Origin: Jeotgalibaca dankookensis
GTDB taxonomy: Bacteria; Bacillota; Bacilli; Lactobacillales; Aerococcaceae
Length of the DNA stretch: 64,000 nt
Assembly: GCF_002005405.1 (NCBI RefSeq)
Contig: NZ_CP019728.1
Coordinates: forward strand, 992,001 to 1,056,000
Direction of reading: 5' to 3'
Each line of letters begins with the position of its first letter. Within the stretch, counting starts at the first letter, position 1. The notes beneath the pieces are model-generated. The model had not been told where the DNA came from. It saw only the letters and a program-made list of their open reading frames with translations, and made no database searches. Shown one piece after another: positions 8,227-17,171 of the stretch. The position numbers and the translations under genes were made by a program.

Positions 8227-9201
8227 ATGAAGGCAGTAGGAATCAAAGCAGCAGGAGACTCAAGTCAATTAGTGCTTGTTGATAGAAAGCAACCAACCTT
8301 ATCAAAAGGTGAATTATTAATTGAAGTCGAAGCAGCAGGCGTAAACAGAACCGATATTTTAACACGAGAGCGTTCTACCCCTACACCTGAACAGGTTGAA
8401 CTAGGAATTGAAGTAGCTGGACGCGTCTTAGATACTAATGCATCGGATAAATTTTCAGTTGGGGACCGTGTGATGGGACTTGTAAATGGCGGAGGTTATG
8501 CAGAATTAGCAAAGCTTCCAGCTGATCGTGCTATTCCTTTACCACACGCCCTATCTTATATAGAAGGAGCTGCCATTCCGGAAGTATTTGCAACCGCTTA
8601 TCAAACTCTCTTTTGGATTGGCGGTTTAAAAGAAAATGAAACGGTCTTAATCCATGCCGGCGCAAGTGGTGTTGGTACCGCAGCTATTCAGCTTGCTAAA
8701 CAACTAAAACATGCACGCGTTATCGTGACTGCCGGTTCTCAAGAGAAACTTGATTTTTGTAAACAACTAGGAGCTGATGTTCTAATTAACTATAAAGAAG
8801 AAAATTTTGCTTCTGTTATCTCAAAAGAAACAAAGACAAAAGGTGTTGACCTGATTCTCGATTTTATCGGAGCCAGCTATTGGGAAAAAAATCTAGAAAG
8901 TATTGCGATAGATGGTCGCTGGGTTCTCATAGGCACTTTAGGTGGTTATGAACTCTCAAGTTTCAATATTTCATCCTTGTTACAAAAACGTATTCAACTG
9001 ACAGGGACACTCTTAACACCTCGTAGTGATAGTTACAAAGCTAAATTATCTCAAGAATTAGCGTATCAAACCCTTCCGCTGTTTGAGAATAAGACCTTAA
9101 AACCAATTGTTGATACTATTTTTCCGATTGAGAAAGTGAAAGATGCACATGATTATATGGAAGCGAGTAAAAATATTGGTAAAATCATTTTGAGTGTATA
9201 A
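8227..9201 (+). CDS. NADPH:quinone oxidoreductase-like medium-chain dehydrogenase
   Basis: A 324-residue zinc-independent MDR-superfamily reductase of the PIG3/quinone-oxidoreductase type. It has a GroES-like N-terminal domain (AAGVNRTDILTRE near residues 35-47) and a Rossmann domain with the NADPH-binding VLIHAGASGVGTAAIQLAK near 140-158. It probably reduces quinones or other electrophiles. I chose ATG 8227 because GAAAGGAG at 8211-8218 sits 8 bp upstream; the in-frame TTG at 8221 is too close. Probable control is by the divergent MarR protein. It ends at a strong bidirectional terminator. Confidence 0.9.
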   Translation: MKAVGIKAAGDSSQLVLVDRKQPTLSKGELLIEVEAAGVNRTDILTRERSTPTPEQVELGIEVAGRVLDTNASDKFSVGDRVMGLVNGGGYAELAKLPADRAIPLPHALSYIEGAAIPEVFATAYQTLFWIGGLKENETVLIHAGASGVGTAAIQLAKQLKHARVIVTAGSQEKLDFCKQLGADVLINYKEENFASVISKETKTKGVDLILDFIGASYWEKNLESIAIDGRWVLIGTLGGYELSSFNISSLLQKRIQLTGTLLTPRSDSYKAKLSQELAYQTLPLFENKTLKPIVDTIFPIEKVKDAHDYMEASKNIGKIILSV

Positions 9202-9242
9202 AAAAACAGATGAGCACCTAACCAGGTGTTCATCTGTTTTTT
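9201..9242. terminator. Bidirectional terminator between qor-like gene and cysE
   Basis: Stem AACAGATGAGCACCT pairs with AGGTGTTCATCTGTT around a short AACC loop, with A-tract and T-tract flanks. It serves both converging genes. Confidence 0.93.
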
Positions 9243-10033
9243 CATCCTCTTTCCTCTATAGGCTGAGGAGCGACAATCGTTTTATTCTTTTCAATTGAAT
9301 GGGTTAACCAAACATTTCCACCAATTACACAGTGGTCTCCTATGTGAGTATCTCCACCTAATATAGTAGCACCTGCATAAATAACAACGTGATTACCAAT
9401 GTCGGGGTGGCGTTTCTTTCCTTTTATTAAACTACCATCCGTACTCACTTCAAAGCTTTTAGCCCCAATTGTAACACCCTGATAAATCTTTACGTGTTCC
9501 CCAATCGTGGCCGTTTCACCGATTACTACTCCTGTTCCATGATCGATGAAGAAAAAAGGTCCAATCTGAGCACCAGGGTGAATATCTATACCAGTAATAG
9601 AGTGGGCGTATTCTGACATCATCCGTGGTAAAATAGGAACTTCCATTTTATAAAGAACATGCGCCAGGCGGTGTACACTCATGACTTCGAAACTTGGATA
9701 AGCGAGCAGGATTTCTTCATGGGAATGGGCAGCGGGATCTCCTCGATATGCTGCTTGAATATCGGTTTCCAACATTGCTTTTATGCTAGGTAATTTACCT
9801 AAAAATGCATCAATAATAGTCTCAACTTTATCATCTGGAACGCCCACACGATTTAAAAGTTTGATAAATAGTAATCTTTTTTCTTCTGTAAAAACTCCCG
9901 GCTCTCTATCGCTATCTATAGAGGGGCCAAAAATATGCGGATACATGGTACTACGAAAATGACAGACTAAATTGACTACTTGGTCTTTAATGCCACAGTA
10001 ATTTGAGACGCTTATACTTGGTTGTATTTTCAT
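9242..10033 (-). CDS. cysE: Serine O-acetyltransferase
   Basis: Makes O-acetylserine from serine and acetyl-CoA, the substrate of cysteine synthase. The 263-residue protein has the N-terminal helical domain (about residues 20-130) and the left-handed beta-helix of hexapeptide repeats from about 150, with [20 protein letters not shown] and [18 protein letters not shown] as the catalytic block. It is close to the EpsC/CysE type of Firmicutes. It starts 6 bp after the cysK stop, and its ribosome site GGAG lies within the last cysK codons, so the two are one operon. The C-terminus is short, so whether the CysK-binding Ile tail is present is doubtful (ends IEERG). Confidence 0.93.
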   Translation of the reverse strand: MKIQPSISVSNYCGIKDQVVNLVCHFRSTMYPHIFGPSIDSDREPGVFTEEKRLLFIKLLNRVGVPDDKVETIIDAFLGKLPSIKAMLETDIQAAYRGDPAAHSHEEILLAYPSFEVMSVHRLAHVLYKMEVPILPRMMSEYAHSITGIDIHPGAQIGPFFFIDHGTGVVIGETATIGEHVKIYQGVTIGAKSFEVSTDGSLIKGKKRHPDIGNHVVIYAGATILGGDTHIGDHCVIGGNVWLTHSIEKNKTIVAPQPIEERG

Positions 10034-10038
10034 AATCT

Positions 10039-10971
10039 CTACTCCATAAAGCTTTTAATGGAGAGATAGCGTTCACCATTATCTGGTAATAAAACGACAA
10101 TGCGTTTTCCATCATTTTCAGGACGTTTAGCAACTTCAATAGCCGCAGACAGAGCAGCTCCAGAAGAAATTCCAATTAAAATCCCTTCCTCTTGTCCAAC
10201 TTGACGCGCCATATCATAAGCTTCTTGATCGGTAACTGTTAATACTTCATCGTAAATATCAGTATTTAATGTTTGAGGAACAAACCCCGTACCAATTCCT
10301 TGGATTTTATGGGGTCCCTTTTCACCTTTAGATAAAATAGGTGAAGTTGCTGGTTCCACTCCAATAATTTGGATATCTGGATTTTTTTCTTTCAGATATT
10401 TACCTGTTCCCGAAATAGTTCCACCTGTCCCAATTCCAGCTACAAAGATAGCAACGGTTCCATCGGTATCTTCCCAAATTTCTGGTCCAGTTGTATCATA
10501 GTGAACCTTTGGATTAGCTGGATTTGAAAATTGGTCAGGCATAAAGGCGTTATCATGTTCCTTAACAAGTTCTTTAGCTTTATTAATCGAACCAGTAATA
10601 CCTTGGTCACCAGGCGTCAACACAAGTTCAGCCCCATAACTCTTCATAATTTTACGTCTTTCAAAAGACATGGTTTCCGGCATAACTAAAATTGCTCGGT
10701 AACCGCGTGCAGCAGCAACGGATGCAAGGCCAATTCCGGTATTTCCAGAAGTCGGCTCAATAACTAGACCACCCGGTTTTAAAAACCCTTTTGCTTCTGC
10801 ATCATCAATCATTCCTTTAGCGATTCTGTCTTTAACTGAACCACCAGGATTAAAATATTCCAATTTTGCTAAAATCGTTCCTTTTAAGTTTAAGTTTTCT
10901 TTTAGTCTTGTTAATTCCAGTAAAGGTGTTTTCCCAATTAACTGATCAGCTGAATCATATATGTTTGTCAT
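10039..10971 (-). CDS. cysK: Cysteine synthase A (O-acetylserine sulfhydrylase)
   Basis: A PLP enzyme that makes cysteine from O-acetylserine and sulfide. The 310-residue protein has the PLP-lysine motif [14 protein letters not shown] near residues 37-50, the substrate loop [12 protein letters not shown] near 70-81 and the [14 protein letters not shown] phosphate-binding loop near 178-191. ATG 10971 ([13 protein letters not shown]) has GAAGGGAG upstream; an earlier in-frame ATG would add 13 residues absent from the family. It is the first gene of cysK-cysE. Confidence 0.95.
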   Translation of the reverse strand: MTNIYDSADQLIGKTPLLELTRLKENLNLKGTILAKLEYFNPGGSVKDRIAKGMIDDAEAKGFLKPGGLVIEPTSGNTGIGLASVAAARGYRAILVMPETMSFERRKIMKSYGAELVLTPGDQGITGSINKAKELVKEHDNAFMPDQFSNPANPKVHYDTTGPEIWEDTDGTVAIFVAGIGTGGTISGTGKYLKEKNPDIQIIGVEPATSPILSKGEKGPHKIQGIGTGFVPQTLNTDIYDEVLTVTDQEAYDMARQVGQEEGILIGISSGAALSAAIEVAKRPENDGKRIVVLLPDNGERYLSIKSFME

Positions 10972-10997
10972 AAAATATCTCCCTTCAAATATAAAAC

Positions 10998-11023
10998 ATA
11001 TGAACCGCACATCATATATTGTA
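10998..11023 (-). promoter_or_regulatory. cysK promoter -10 and overlapping inverted repeat
   Basis: On the minus strand TACAAT (11023-11018) is a good -10. The -35 is weak (TTTTCG region). Directly downstream an imperfect palindrome ATATGA-N8-TCATAT (10998-11017) would cover the transcription start, a good place for a repressor such as a cysteine-metabolism regulator. The regulator is unknown. Confidence 0.45.
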
Positions 11024-11065
11024 TCACTTTTTTATAAACGAAAACATTAAAAGCACTTTATTCTC

Positions 11066-11089
11066 AAAAAAAGCGACTCACCGAGTCGC
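11066..11089 (-). terminator. Terminator of the gene at 11100-11540
   Basis: Stem GCGACTC/GAGTCGC with a 3-nt loop followed by seven T on the minus strand. Confidence 0.93.
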
Positions 11090-11099
11090 CCAAGCAATA

Positions 11100-11540
11100 C
11101 TAAGAAATATCTTTAACGGGTCTACCTTGTTCATCATATATAAACTGACGTGCTTTTTGGATGTCTGCCATCGCCATCATAATCAAATCTCGATAAGGCT
11201 CTGCTAACTCATCAAAAACATAGAAATCATCGTCTAAAAGGTATTTCATACGCAGCGCTTCAGTTTCTCCAGAGCTTTTTAAACGATAGCTACGTTTTGG
11301 TAACGGTTCTTCTGTTTCTCTTTTTTCAATTCGGTAAAATGAATTTTCATCTCGATAGATCATTTCCAAAGCACCTGTATTGGTTCGGTTAAATTTTACA
11401 TTTGGATAACTTTCTCCATGAAGTTCCCACCAGGCTTTGATGCCATCAATTGCCTCTTCTTCAGTTTTATAACTACCATGTTCTTTACGGACATCGCCAA
11501 TGCGACTGACCCAATAATTTGTATATACCGTTTTTGTCAT
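11100..11540 (-). CDS. Conserved hypothetical protein, 146 residues
   Basis: I do not recognise this protein. It is soluble, mildly acidic, and rich in aromatic residues in its first half (TNYWVSRIGDVRKEHGSY, AIDGIKAWWELHGESYPN). A probable C-terminal helix covers PYRDLIMMAMADIQKARQFI. No catalytic motif, signal peptide or membrane segment is visible. The ATG at 11540 has GGAGTG upstream. It is flanked by its own terminator (11066-11089) and by the ppdK terminator (11586-11636), so it is a single-gene unit. Confidence 0.7.
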   Translation of the reverse strand: MTKTVYTNYWVSRIGDVRKEHGSYKTEEEAIDGIKAWWELHGESYPNVKFNRTNTGALEMIYRDENSFYRIEKRETEEPLPKRSYRLKSSGETEALRMKYLLDDDFYVFDELAEPYRDLIMMAMADIQKARQFIYDEQGRPVKDIS

Positions 11541-11585
11541 ACGATCACTCCTTCGTCTTTTTTAATGCTACTCTCATATTAACAT

Positions 11586-11636
11586 ATCTTATAAAAAGAA
11601 GGCACGCATTTAGGGCGGGCCTTCTTTTTATAAGAT
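11586..11636 (-). terminator. ppdK terminator with 17-bp perfect stem
   Basis: ATCTTATAAAAAGAAGG pairs exactly with CCTTCTTTTTATAAGAT around a GC-rich loop that can itself pair. It lies 7 bp downstream of the ppdK stop. Confidence 0.93.
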
Positions 11637-11642
11637 TCTATA

Positions 11643-14282
11643 TTAACTTATGTTCAGTTTAGCAATGGTTAAAAGAGCTGCGGGGATACGATAAGGTGAA
11701 CATGATACATATTGGATGCCTTCATTAAGTAAAAACTCAATTGATTGTGGGTCGCCTCCAACTTCCCCACAAATACCAATTGAAACATCAGAGGATTCAT
11801 TCTCTTTGACAGAATTTATCGCAATCTTCAATAATTTTCCAACACCATCTTTATCTAAATGCTGGAAAGGATCACTTTCAATGATTTGCTGTCTTTCATA
11901 ATCATTGACAAATTTACCAATATCATCACGAGAAAATCCAAAAGTTAATTGCGTAAGGTCATTGGTACCAAAACTTATAAAATCAACATGTTTGCTGATT
12001 TTGTCAGCTATTAAACAAGCTCTTGGAGTCTCCAACATCGTTCCAATTAGATATGGAATTTCCTTCCCTTTTTCTATGAAAGTATTTGAAATTATTTTCT
12101 CTAATTTTTCTTTGATAAAAACAATCTCTTTTTCAATTGAAACAAGTGGAATCATAATTTCCGGTTGAATAACAGACTCGTTTCCCAATTCTTCTGTTAC
12201 TTCAATAGCCGCTTCCATAATTGCCGCCACTTGCATTTCATAAATTTCTGGGTTTGTAATGGCTAAACGGCATCCTCGGTGGCCTAACATCGGATTATTT
12301 TCCGCTAAATTAGCAATTCTTTGATTCACTTCGGCTTCAGATATTCCTAATATCGTCGCCATCTTCGCAACCTCTTTTCCAACGGGAATAAATTCATGCA
12401 GCGGTGGATCTAACAAGCGAATCGTAGCAGATTTTTCCTTAGCAAGTCGGTAAATCACTTTAAAATCTTCCTTTTGGAAGGTTTTTAAATTCATTAATGC
12501 GGCTTTTTTGGCAGTAGGGTCTGGTGATAAAATCATTTTGCGCATTTCCACAATACGCTTTTCTCCAAAAAACATATGCTCGGTTCGAACCAGTCCCATT
12601 CCTTCTGCCCCAAGTTGGAAAGCTTCGGCAATTTCTTTTTCAGTTTCAGCATTTGCCATTACTTTTATTGTTCCTATTTCTTTAGACCAAGAAACAATTT
12701 TCCCAAGAGCGGTTGATTCATCTGTTGGTTTTTCTTTTGCAATCTCTCCCATGTAAATACAGCCCGTAGAACCATCTACTGAAATAACCGTTCCTTCTTC
12801 AATTGTATGTCCGGCTACAGTGGCTTTTTTACTTCCTTCTTCAATTTGTAGTTTTTCACACCCCACTACGCAACAAGTTCCCATTCCCCGAGCTACAACG
12901 GCTGCATGAGAGGTCATCCCCCCGTGAGCAGTAACGATTGCTTCACTAATAGCCATCCCTTCGATATCTTCAGGCGATGTTTCTTTTCTTAATAGAACGG
13001 TTTTTTCGCCTGCCTGATTGGCTTTCTTAGCAGCTTCGGCTGTGAAATAAACCTTCCCACTTGCCGATCCAGGACTAGCAGGTAATCCTTGCGCAAAAAC
13101 TTCATGCTGAGCTAGCTCCTTTGCAACAAAGGTAGGGTGTAGAAGTTGCTCCAGCATCTGTGGAGTCAAACGTTTAAGTGCCTCTTCTTTAGAGATAACA
13201 CCTTCTTCAACTAAATCAATCGCAATTTCAATGGCTGCTCGAGGAGTTCGTTTTCCATTACGAGTTTGTAAAATAAAGAGCTGACCCTCTTCAATCGTAA
13301 ATTCGATATCTTGCATATCATGATAGTGAGCTTCTAATAAAGCTGCTAAATCGGTAAATTTTTGGTAGGCTTCTGGCATAATTTTAGCAAGTTGTGAAAT
13401 GTCTTGAGGCGTCCGAATTCCTGCAACAACATCTTCACCTTGCGCATTTATTAAAAATTCCCCGAAAAGGCCTTGTTTTCCATTAGAAGGATTTCTTGTA
13501 AACGCTACTCCTGTTCCACTCTTCATACCTGTATTACCAAATACCATTTCTTGCACGGTTACAGCGGTTCCTAAATCATCTGAAATAGCATGCATCCGTC
13601 TGTAAGTTTTTGCACGCGGATTGTTCCAAGATTTAAAGACTGCTTCAATTGATTCTAAAAGTTGTTTTTCTGGCTCTTGAGGAAACTGTTCATTCACTTC
13701 ATTTGCATATATCTCTTTGTATAGTTGTGTAATAATTTTCCAATCTCGTTCTTTCATTTGCGTATCGTATTGATAACCTTGTTTTTCTTTATAATAAGTT
13801 AATTCTTGTTCGAAAAGTTGGCGGTCCACTTCTTTAACAACGTCACTAAACATTTGGATAAAGCGGCGATAACTATCATAAGCAAAGGCACTATTTCCTG
13901 TGATTTTTGCTATTGTTTCAACCGTCACATCATTCATTCCTAAATTTAAAACAGTATCCATCATTCCCGGCATAGAGAACTTAGCTCCGCTTCGGACAGA
14001 CACTAATAAAGGAGACACTAAATCATTAAATTTTTTATTGGTTTTTATTTCTAACTCTTCTGCTTTTTTTTCAATTTGAAGAATAAGCTCTGAGTCCAGC
14101 TTGTTATTCTTAAGATAATTTAAACAAGCTTGGGTAGAAATTGTAAAGCCACTGGGAACCGGCAAACCTAATCGTGTCATTTCTGCCAGATTTGAACCCT
14201 TTCCACCCAATAAGTCAACCATTTCTTTCTGTCCTTCTTCGAAAGCATAAACGAATTTAGTATCCTTTTCTGTAACAATCAC
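11643..14282 (-). CDS. ppdK: Pyruvate, phosphate dikinase
   Basis: Interconverts pyruvate + ATP + Pi with PEP + AMP + PPi, giving PEP for gluconeogenesis or ATP from PPi in glycolysis. The 879-residue length is full. The N-terminal ATP-grasp domain starts with LLGGKGSNLAEMTRLGLPVP. The phospho-carrier His459 sits in GGMTSHAAVVARGMG, and the PEP-binding TIM barrel contains LGHRGCRLAITNPEIYEMQ and FGTNDLTQLTFGFSRDD. The Thr just before the SH of the His motif is the residue usually modified by the DUF299 regulator, encoded divergently at 15073. Its promoter carries a repeat shared with the ccpN promoter. Confidence 0.96.
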   Translation of the reverse strand: MIVTEKDTKFVYAFEEGQKEMVDLLGGKGSNLAEMTRLGLPVPSGFTISTQACLNYLKNNKLDSELILQIEKKAEELEIKTNKKFNDLVSPLLVSVRSGAKFSMPGMMDTVLNLGMNDVTVETIAKITGNSAFAYDSYRRFIQMFSDVVKEVDRQLFEQELTYYKEKQGYQYDTQMKERDWKIITQLYKEIYANEVNEQFPQEPEKQLLESIEAVFKSWNNPRAKTYRRMHAISDDLGTAVTVQEMVFGNTGMKSGTGVAFTRNPSNGKQGLFGEFLINAQGEDVVAGIRTPQDISQLAKIMPEAYQKFTDLAALLEAHYHDMQDIEFTIEEGQLFILQTRNGKRTPRAAIEIAIDLVEEGVISKEEALKRLTPQMLEQLLHPTFVAKELAQHEVFAQGLPASPGSASGKVYFTAEAAKKANQAGEKTVLLRKETSPEDIEGMAISEAIVTAHGGMTSHAAVVARGMGTCCVVGCEKLQIEEGSKKATVAGHTIEEGTVISVDGSTGCIYMGEIAKEKPTDESTALGKIVSWSKEIGTIKVMANAETEKEIAEAFQLGAEGMGLVRTEHMFFGEKRIVEMRKMILSPDPTAKKAALMNLKTFQKEDFKVIYRLAKEKSATIRLLDPPLHEFIPVGKEVAKMATILGISEAEVNQRIANLAENNPMLGHRGCRLAITNPEIYEMQVAAIMEAAIEVTEELGNESVIQPEIMIPLVSIEKEIVFIKEKLEKIISNTFIEKGKEIPYLIGTMLETPRACLIADKISKHVDFISFGTNDLTQLTFGFSRDDIGKFVNDYERQQIIESDPFQHLDKDGVGKLLKIAINSVKENESSDVSIGICGEVGGDPQSIEFLLNEGIQYVSCSPYRIPAALLTIAKLNIS

Positions 14283-14294
14283 TTTATTACCCCC

Positions 14295-14390
14295 TATTAG
14301 TGTGTATCAATCAAACATAAATTCATTATATAGTGTTTCACATTAAGATGTCAACCCTTTATTGAGCTGATTGATTCTTATTAGTGTATC
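14295..14390 (+). repeat. Three TAGTGT-containing repeats in the ppdK/ccpN divergent region
   Basis: Copies: TATTAGTGTGTATC at 14295-14308, TATATAGTGTTTCAC at 14328-14342 and TATTAGTGTATC at 14379-14390. Two lie inside the -35/-10 spacers of the ppdK and ccpN promoters, and the third lies just downstream of the ppdK start. They are candidate CcpN operators. Confidence 0.6.
14325..14354 (-). promoter_or_regulatory. ppdK promoter
   Basis: On the minus strand TTGACA (14354-14349) and TATAAT (14330-14325) are both consensus with an 18-bp spacer. The spacer overlaps the GAAACACTATATA repeat (complement of 14328-14340), so a repressor bound there would block polymerase. Confidence 0.75.
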
Positions 14391-14399
14391 CTATATAAT
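14371..14399 (+). promoter_or_regulatory. ccpN-ppsR promoter
   Basis: TTGATT (14371-14376), a 17-bp spacer, then a perfect TATAAT (14394-14399), 30 bp upstream of the ccpN start. The third TAGTGT repeat lies in the spacer, which suggests autoregulation. Confidence 0.75.
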
Positions 14400-14429
14400 A
14401 AATGTAATCATGATAAAGAGGTTATGCTT

Positions 14430-15059
14430 ATGAACTTAACAGAAAGACAAAAACAGATAATTGAAATTGTTAAAGAAAATGAACCTATTAGCGGTGATCG
14501 AATCGCTAAATATTTCGGGCTAAACCGCGCTACTTTACGTAGTGATTTAGCAGTTTTAACGATGATTGGGATACTAGATGCACGAACCAAAGTTGGTTAT
14601 TTTTACACGGGTCAAGATGTTAATCCTTTAGTTTTCGACCAATTATTTGCAATAAAAGTTAAAGAATTGATGGTTCCACCTATTTTAGTAGAGCAAACTC
14701 TATCGGTATACGATGCCATTACTAATCTATACCTGTATGATGTGAATTCTTTATATGTTAAAAATGAGGAGAACCTATTAATCGGTGTCATTTCTCAAAA
14801 GGATTTACTACGTTTTTCAATTGGAAATGCTAATGCAGAACAGACACCGGTTGCTATGATTATGACACGGATGCCAAATATTATAACGGTTACTCCTGAA
14901 ACGACTCTGCTAGAAGCAGGAAATTTGTTAATGCAGCACCAAATTGATTCTTTGCCTGTCATTGATTTAAAAAATAAACAAAGTGTTGTTGGTAAACTAA
15001 CAAAAACACATGTTATGAACCACTTCATCTATGCTGGTAATGACAGTAATCACATTTAA
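14430..15059 (+). CDS. ccpN: CcpN/YqzB-type repressor: HTH plus two CBS domains
   Basis: A 209-residue transcription factor. Residues 5-58 form a winged helix (RIAKYFGLNRATLRSDLAVL), followed by two CBS domains (about residues 75-135 and 140-205, the second with MIMTRMPNIITVTPETTLLE). This is the architecture of CcpN, which controls gluconeogenic genes in response to energy state through nucleotide binding. I chose the second ATG (14430) because AAAGAGG at 14415-14421 then lies 8 bp upstream. It is followed at once by the PPDK regulatory protein gene and is divergent from ppdK, so it most likely represses ppdK. Confidence 0.88.
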   Translation: MNLTERQKQIIEIVKENEPISGDRIAKYFGLNRATLRSDLAVLTMIGILDARTKVGYFYTGQDVNPLVFDQLFAIKVKELMVPPILVEQTLSVYDAITNLYLYDVNSLYVKNEENLLIGVISQKDLLRFSIGNANAEQTPVAMIMTRMPNIITVTPETTLLEAGNLLMQHQIDSLPVIDLKNKQSVVGKLTKTHVMNHFIYAGNDSNHI

Positions 15060-15072
15060 AGGAGTATCTTTC

Positions 15073-15924
15073 ATGAATAACAAAGCCAAAAAACCAATTA
15101 AGCCTATTTATATTATTTCAGACTCTGTTGGCGGGACGGGGTTAAAAATTACTTCCGCTGTTTTAGCACAATTTCCGAATCTCCAATCTTCTGAAATCAA
15201 ACGGTTCCCTTTTGTTACTGAATCCGGCCAGATTGAAGATATTTTAGCAGATGCTAAAGTTGAACAAGCGCTAATTGTTTCAACTCTTGTAAACAAGGAA
15301 TTGATTGCATTCATTAATAATTTCACTAAAAAAATAGGATTAAGACACGTTGATCTCATGACTCCACTTACTTCTTGTATTGAAGAACAATACCAAGAGA
15401 AATCTCTACAAGAACCAGGTGCCTTACATAAATTAGATTCTAGTTATTTTAACCGCGTTTCTGCTATGGAATTTGCAGTTCGATATGACGATGGAAAAGA
15501 TCCGAAGGGCTTCCAAAAGGCTGATATCGTCATTTTAGGTGTCTCACGAACTTCTAAAACACCATTGAGTATGTATCTAGCTAACTTAGGTTATAAAGTT
15601 GCTAATTTGCCCATTATTCCGGAGGCGCGTGTTCCGGAAGAGTTATTTAAAATATCACCTAAAAGAATTATTGGTTTAACGACCGAAGCATCTACTTTAG
15701 CTAATATTCGTCAATCTCGTTTGGCGTCTTTAGGTTTAAAAAGTAGCTCGTTATATTCGGATCGACAACGTATTCAGGAAGAACTCGCCTATGCTTCAGA
15801 TTTATTTGAACAACTGGGCGTTTTAACAATAAATGTCGAAAATCGTTCGATTGAAGAAACAGCCGTTTTGGTAGAAGAGTATTATCGGGAAAACTTTCAA
15901 TTAGCCTTCAATCATTTAATTTAA
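15073..15924 (+). CDS. ppsR: PPDK regulatory protein (bifunctional Ser/Thr kinase/phosphorylase, DUF299)
   Basis: Switches pyruvate, phosphate dikinase off and on by ADP-dependent phosphorylation and Pi-dependent dephosphorylation of a Thr next to the catalytic His. The 283-residue protein has the N-terminal IYIISDSVGGTGLKI block and the P-loop GVSRTSKTPLSMYLA near residues 156-170, both diagnostic of DUF299. ATG 15073 has AAAGGAG at 15058-15064; the longer in-frame start inside ccpN adds a non-family extension. It forms an operon with ccpN and targets the divergent ppdK product. Confidence 0.93.
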   Translation: MNNKAKKPIKPIYIISDSVGGTGLKITSAVLAQFPNLQSSEIKRFPFVTESGQIEDILADAKVEQALIVSTLVNKELIAFINNFTKKIGLRHVDLMTPLTSCIEEQYQEKSLQEPGALHKLDSSYFNRVSAMEFAVRYDDGKDPKGFQKADIVILGVSRTSKTPLSMYLANLGYKVANLPIIPEARVPEELFKISPKRIIGLTTEASTLANIRQSRLASLGLKSSSLYSDRQRIQEELAYASDLFEQLGVLTINVENRSIEETAVLVEEYYRENFQLAFNHLI

Positions 15925-15940
15925 ATGATTAATTAATTAA

Positions 15941-15986
15941 AAAAGTGAGTAGGAAACCAGTACATATGGTCTCCTACTCACTTTTT
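15941..15986. terminator. Bidirectional terminator between ppsR and gldA
   Basis: AAAAGTGAGTAGGA pairs with TCCTACTCACTTTT, and the loop has an ACCA/TGGT helix. It serves both converging genes. Confidence 0.93.
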
Positions 15987-15994
15987 GTATATAT

Positions 15995-17089
15995 TTATTG
16001 TAAAGCACGCACATACGCATCGACTGCTAATAATGCATCTGCTACTTCTTCTGCTGTTACTTCAAAGGGCATCTCGTGAATGGTCTCTCCTTCAATCGTA
16101 GCCTGCTTACCAACTTTTAGCAGTTCTTCATAAGAAGCATCACCTAGTTGTAAAGCTTCTAGCGTCGTTGGAAGCTCTAAAGCTTGATAAAAACGAATAA
16201 ACTTATCTAGTCTTTCTTTTGGTTGATTTTCTAAAAATAATTGCGTAAGAGTTCCATAAGCGACCTTTTCACCATGAGTCATATCATGAATCGGACCATC
16301 CAAAGCTGTAAATCCATTATGGATGGCATGAGCTGCCGCCAGTCCACAACTTTCAAATCCTATCCCACTCAATAATGTGTTTGCTTCAATAACTGCATCC
16401 AGTGCACGAGTTACTACCTTCGCACGATTGGCTTCAATTGCCTGAATCCCATATTCAAATAATACCGATTCACATTTTTCAGCAATTGCTATAGCAGCAA
16501 GGGTTTGTGTCCCACCAGCCATTGTTGAACCATTTTTTTGAATAACAGCACTACTTTCTACCCAGGTTGCCATTGCATCAGCAATACCAGAAGCGAGTAA
16601 TCGCGTTGGTGCTTGGCTGATTACTTTTGTATCGACTAACACCAAATCTGGATTCTTTTTATAAAATAAATATTTTTCAAAAGAACCATCTTCCGTATAG
16701 ATAACAGACAACGCTGATGTAGGAGCGTCAGTGGATGCAATTGTTGGGATAATTACTGTTGCAGCTGCTAACTGATCACTGATCGCTTTTGCCGCATCAA
16801 TTGTTTTACCACCACCTAAGCCTAAAACCACGTCACACCCTGCTTTTTTACCAATCGCCGTTACTCGGTCAATCTCAGCGGTAGAAGCTTCTCCATTAAA
16901 AGGAATATGCTTTACGGTCAAACCTTGTTCATTTAAATGGTTAAATAATTTTTCGCCGGCAATACTCCAAACTACATCGTCACATAATAATAAGGGGTTC
17001 ATGCCCAATTTTTCAATATAACTAGCTGCATTCGTCAAAACATCTCTTCCTTGCACATAACGTGCTGGACTTGCAAAAACTTTTACCAT
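15995..17089 (-). CDS. gldA: Glycerol dehydrogenase
   Basis: An NAD-dependent, metal-containing (group III) dehydrogenase that oxidises glycerol to dihydroxyacetone. The 364-residue protein has the NAD-binding GLGGGKTIDAAKAISD near residues 92-107 and the metal ligands in GIADAMATWVES and AHAIHNGFTALDGPIHDMTHGEKVAYG. ATG 17089 (MVKVFASPARYVQG) has AAAGGAG upstream; the ORF extends 11 codons further without family support. No dihydroxyacetone kinase lies beside it, so the product must be used elsewhere. Confidence 0.93.
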   Translation of the reverse strand: MVKVFASPARYVQGRDVLTNAASYIEKLGMNPLLLCDDVVWSIAGEKLFNHLNEQGLTVKHIPFNGEASTAEIDRVTAIGKKAGCDVVLGLGGGKTIDAAKAISDQLAAATVIIPTIASTDAPTSALSVIYTEDGSFEKYLFYKKNPDLVLVDTKVISQAPTRLLASGIADAMATWVESSAVIQKNGSTMAGGTQTLAAIAIAEKCESVLFEYGIQAIEANRAKVVTRALDAVIEANTLLSGIGFESCGLAAAHAIHNGFTALDGPIHDMTHGEKVAYGTLTQLFLENQPKERLDKFIRFYQALELPTTLEALQLGDASYEELLKVGKQATIEGETIHEMPFEVTAEEVADALLAVDAYVRALQ

Positions 17090-17171
17090 AGCCGATCGCT
17101 CCTTTAAATTTAACTTGCTCACTTATTCACTAATTATAACAGGAGCCAGTCATAGATACAAGCAAAGACGA

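Noticed and set aside
8094-8282. 62-residue rightward ORF in the marR/quinone-oxidoreductase gap
   Set aside because: It runs through the promoter region and into the oxidoreductase gene out of frame, with no ribosome site.
11905-12168. Rightward ORFs inside ppdK
   Set aside because: They are antisense shadows of a clearly coding gene and contain no motif or ribosome site.
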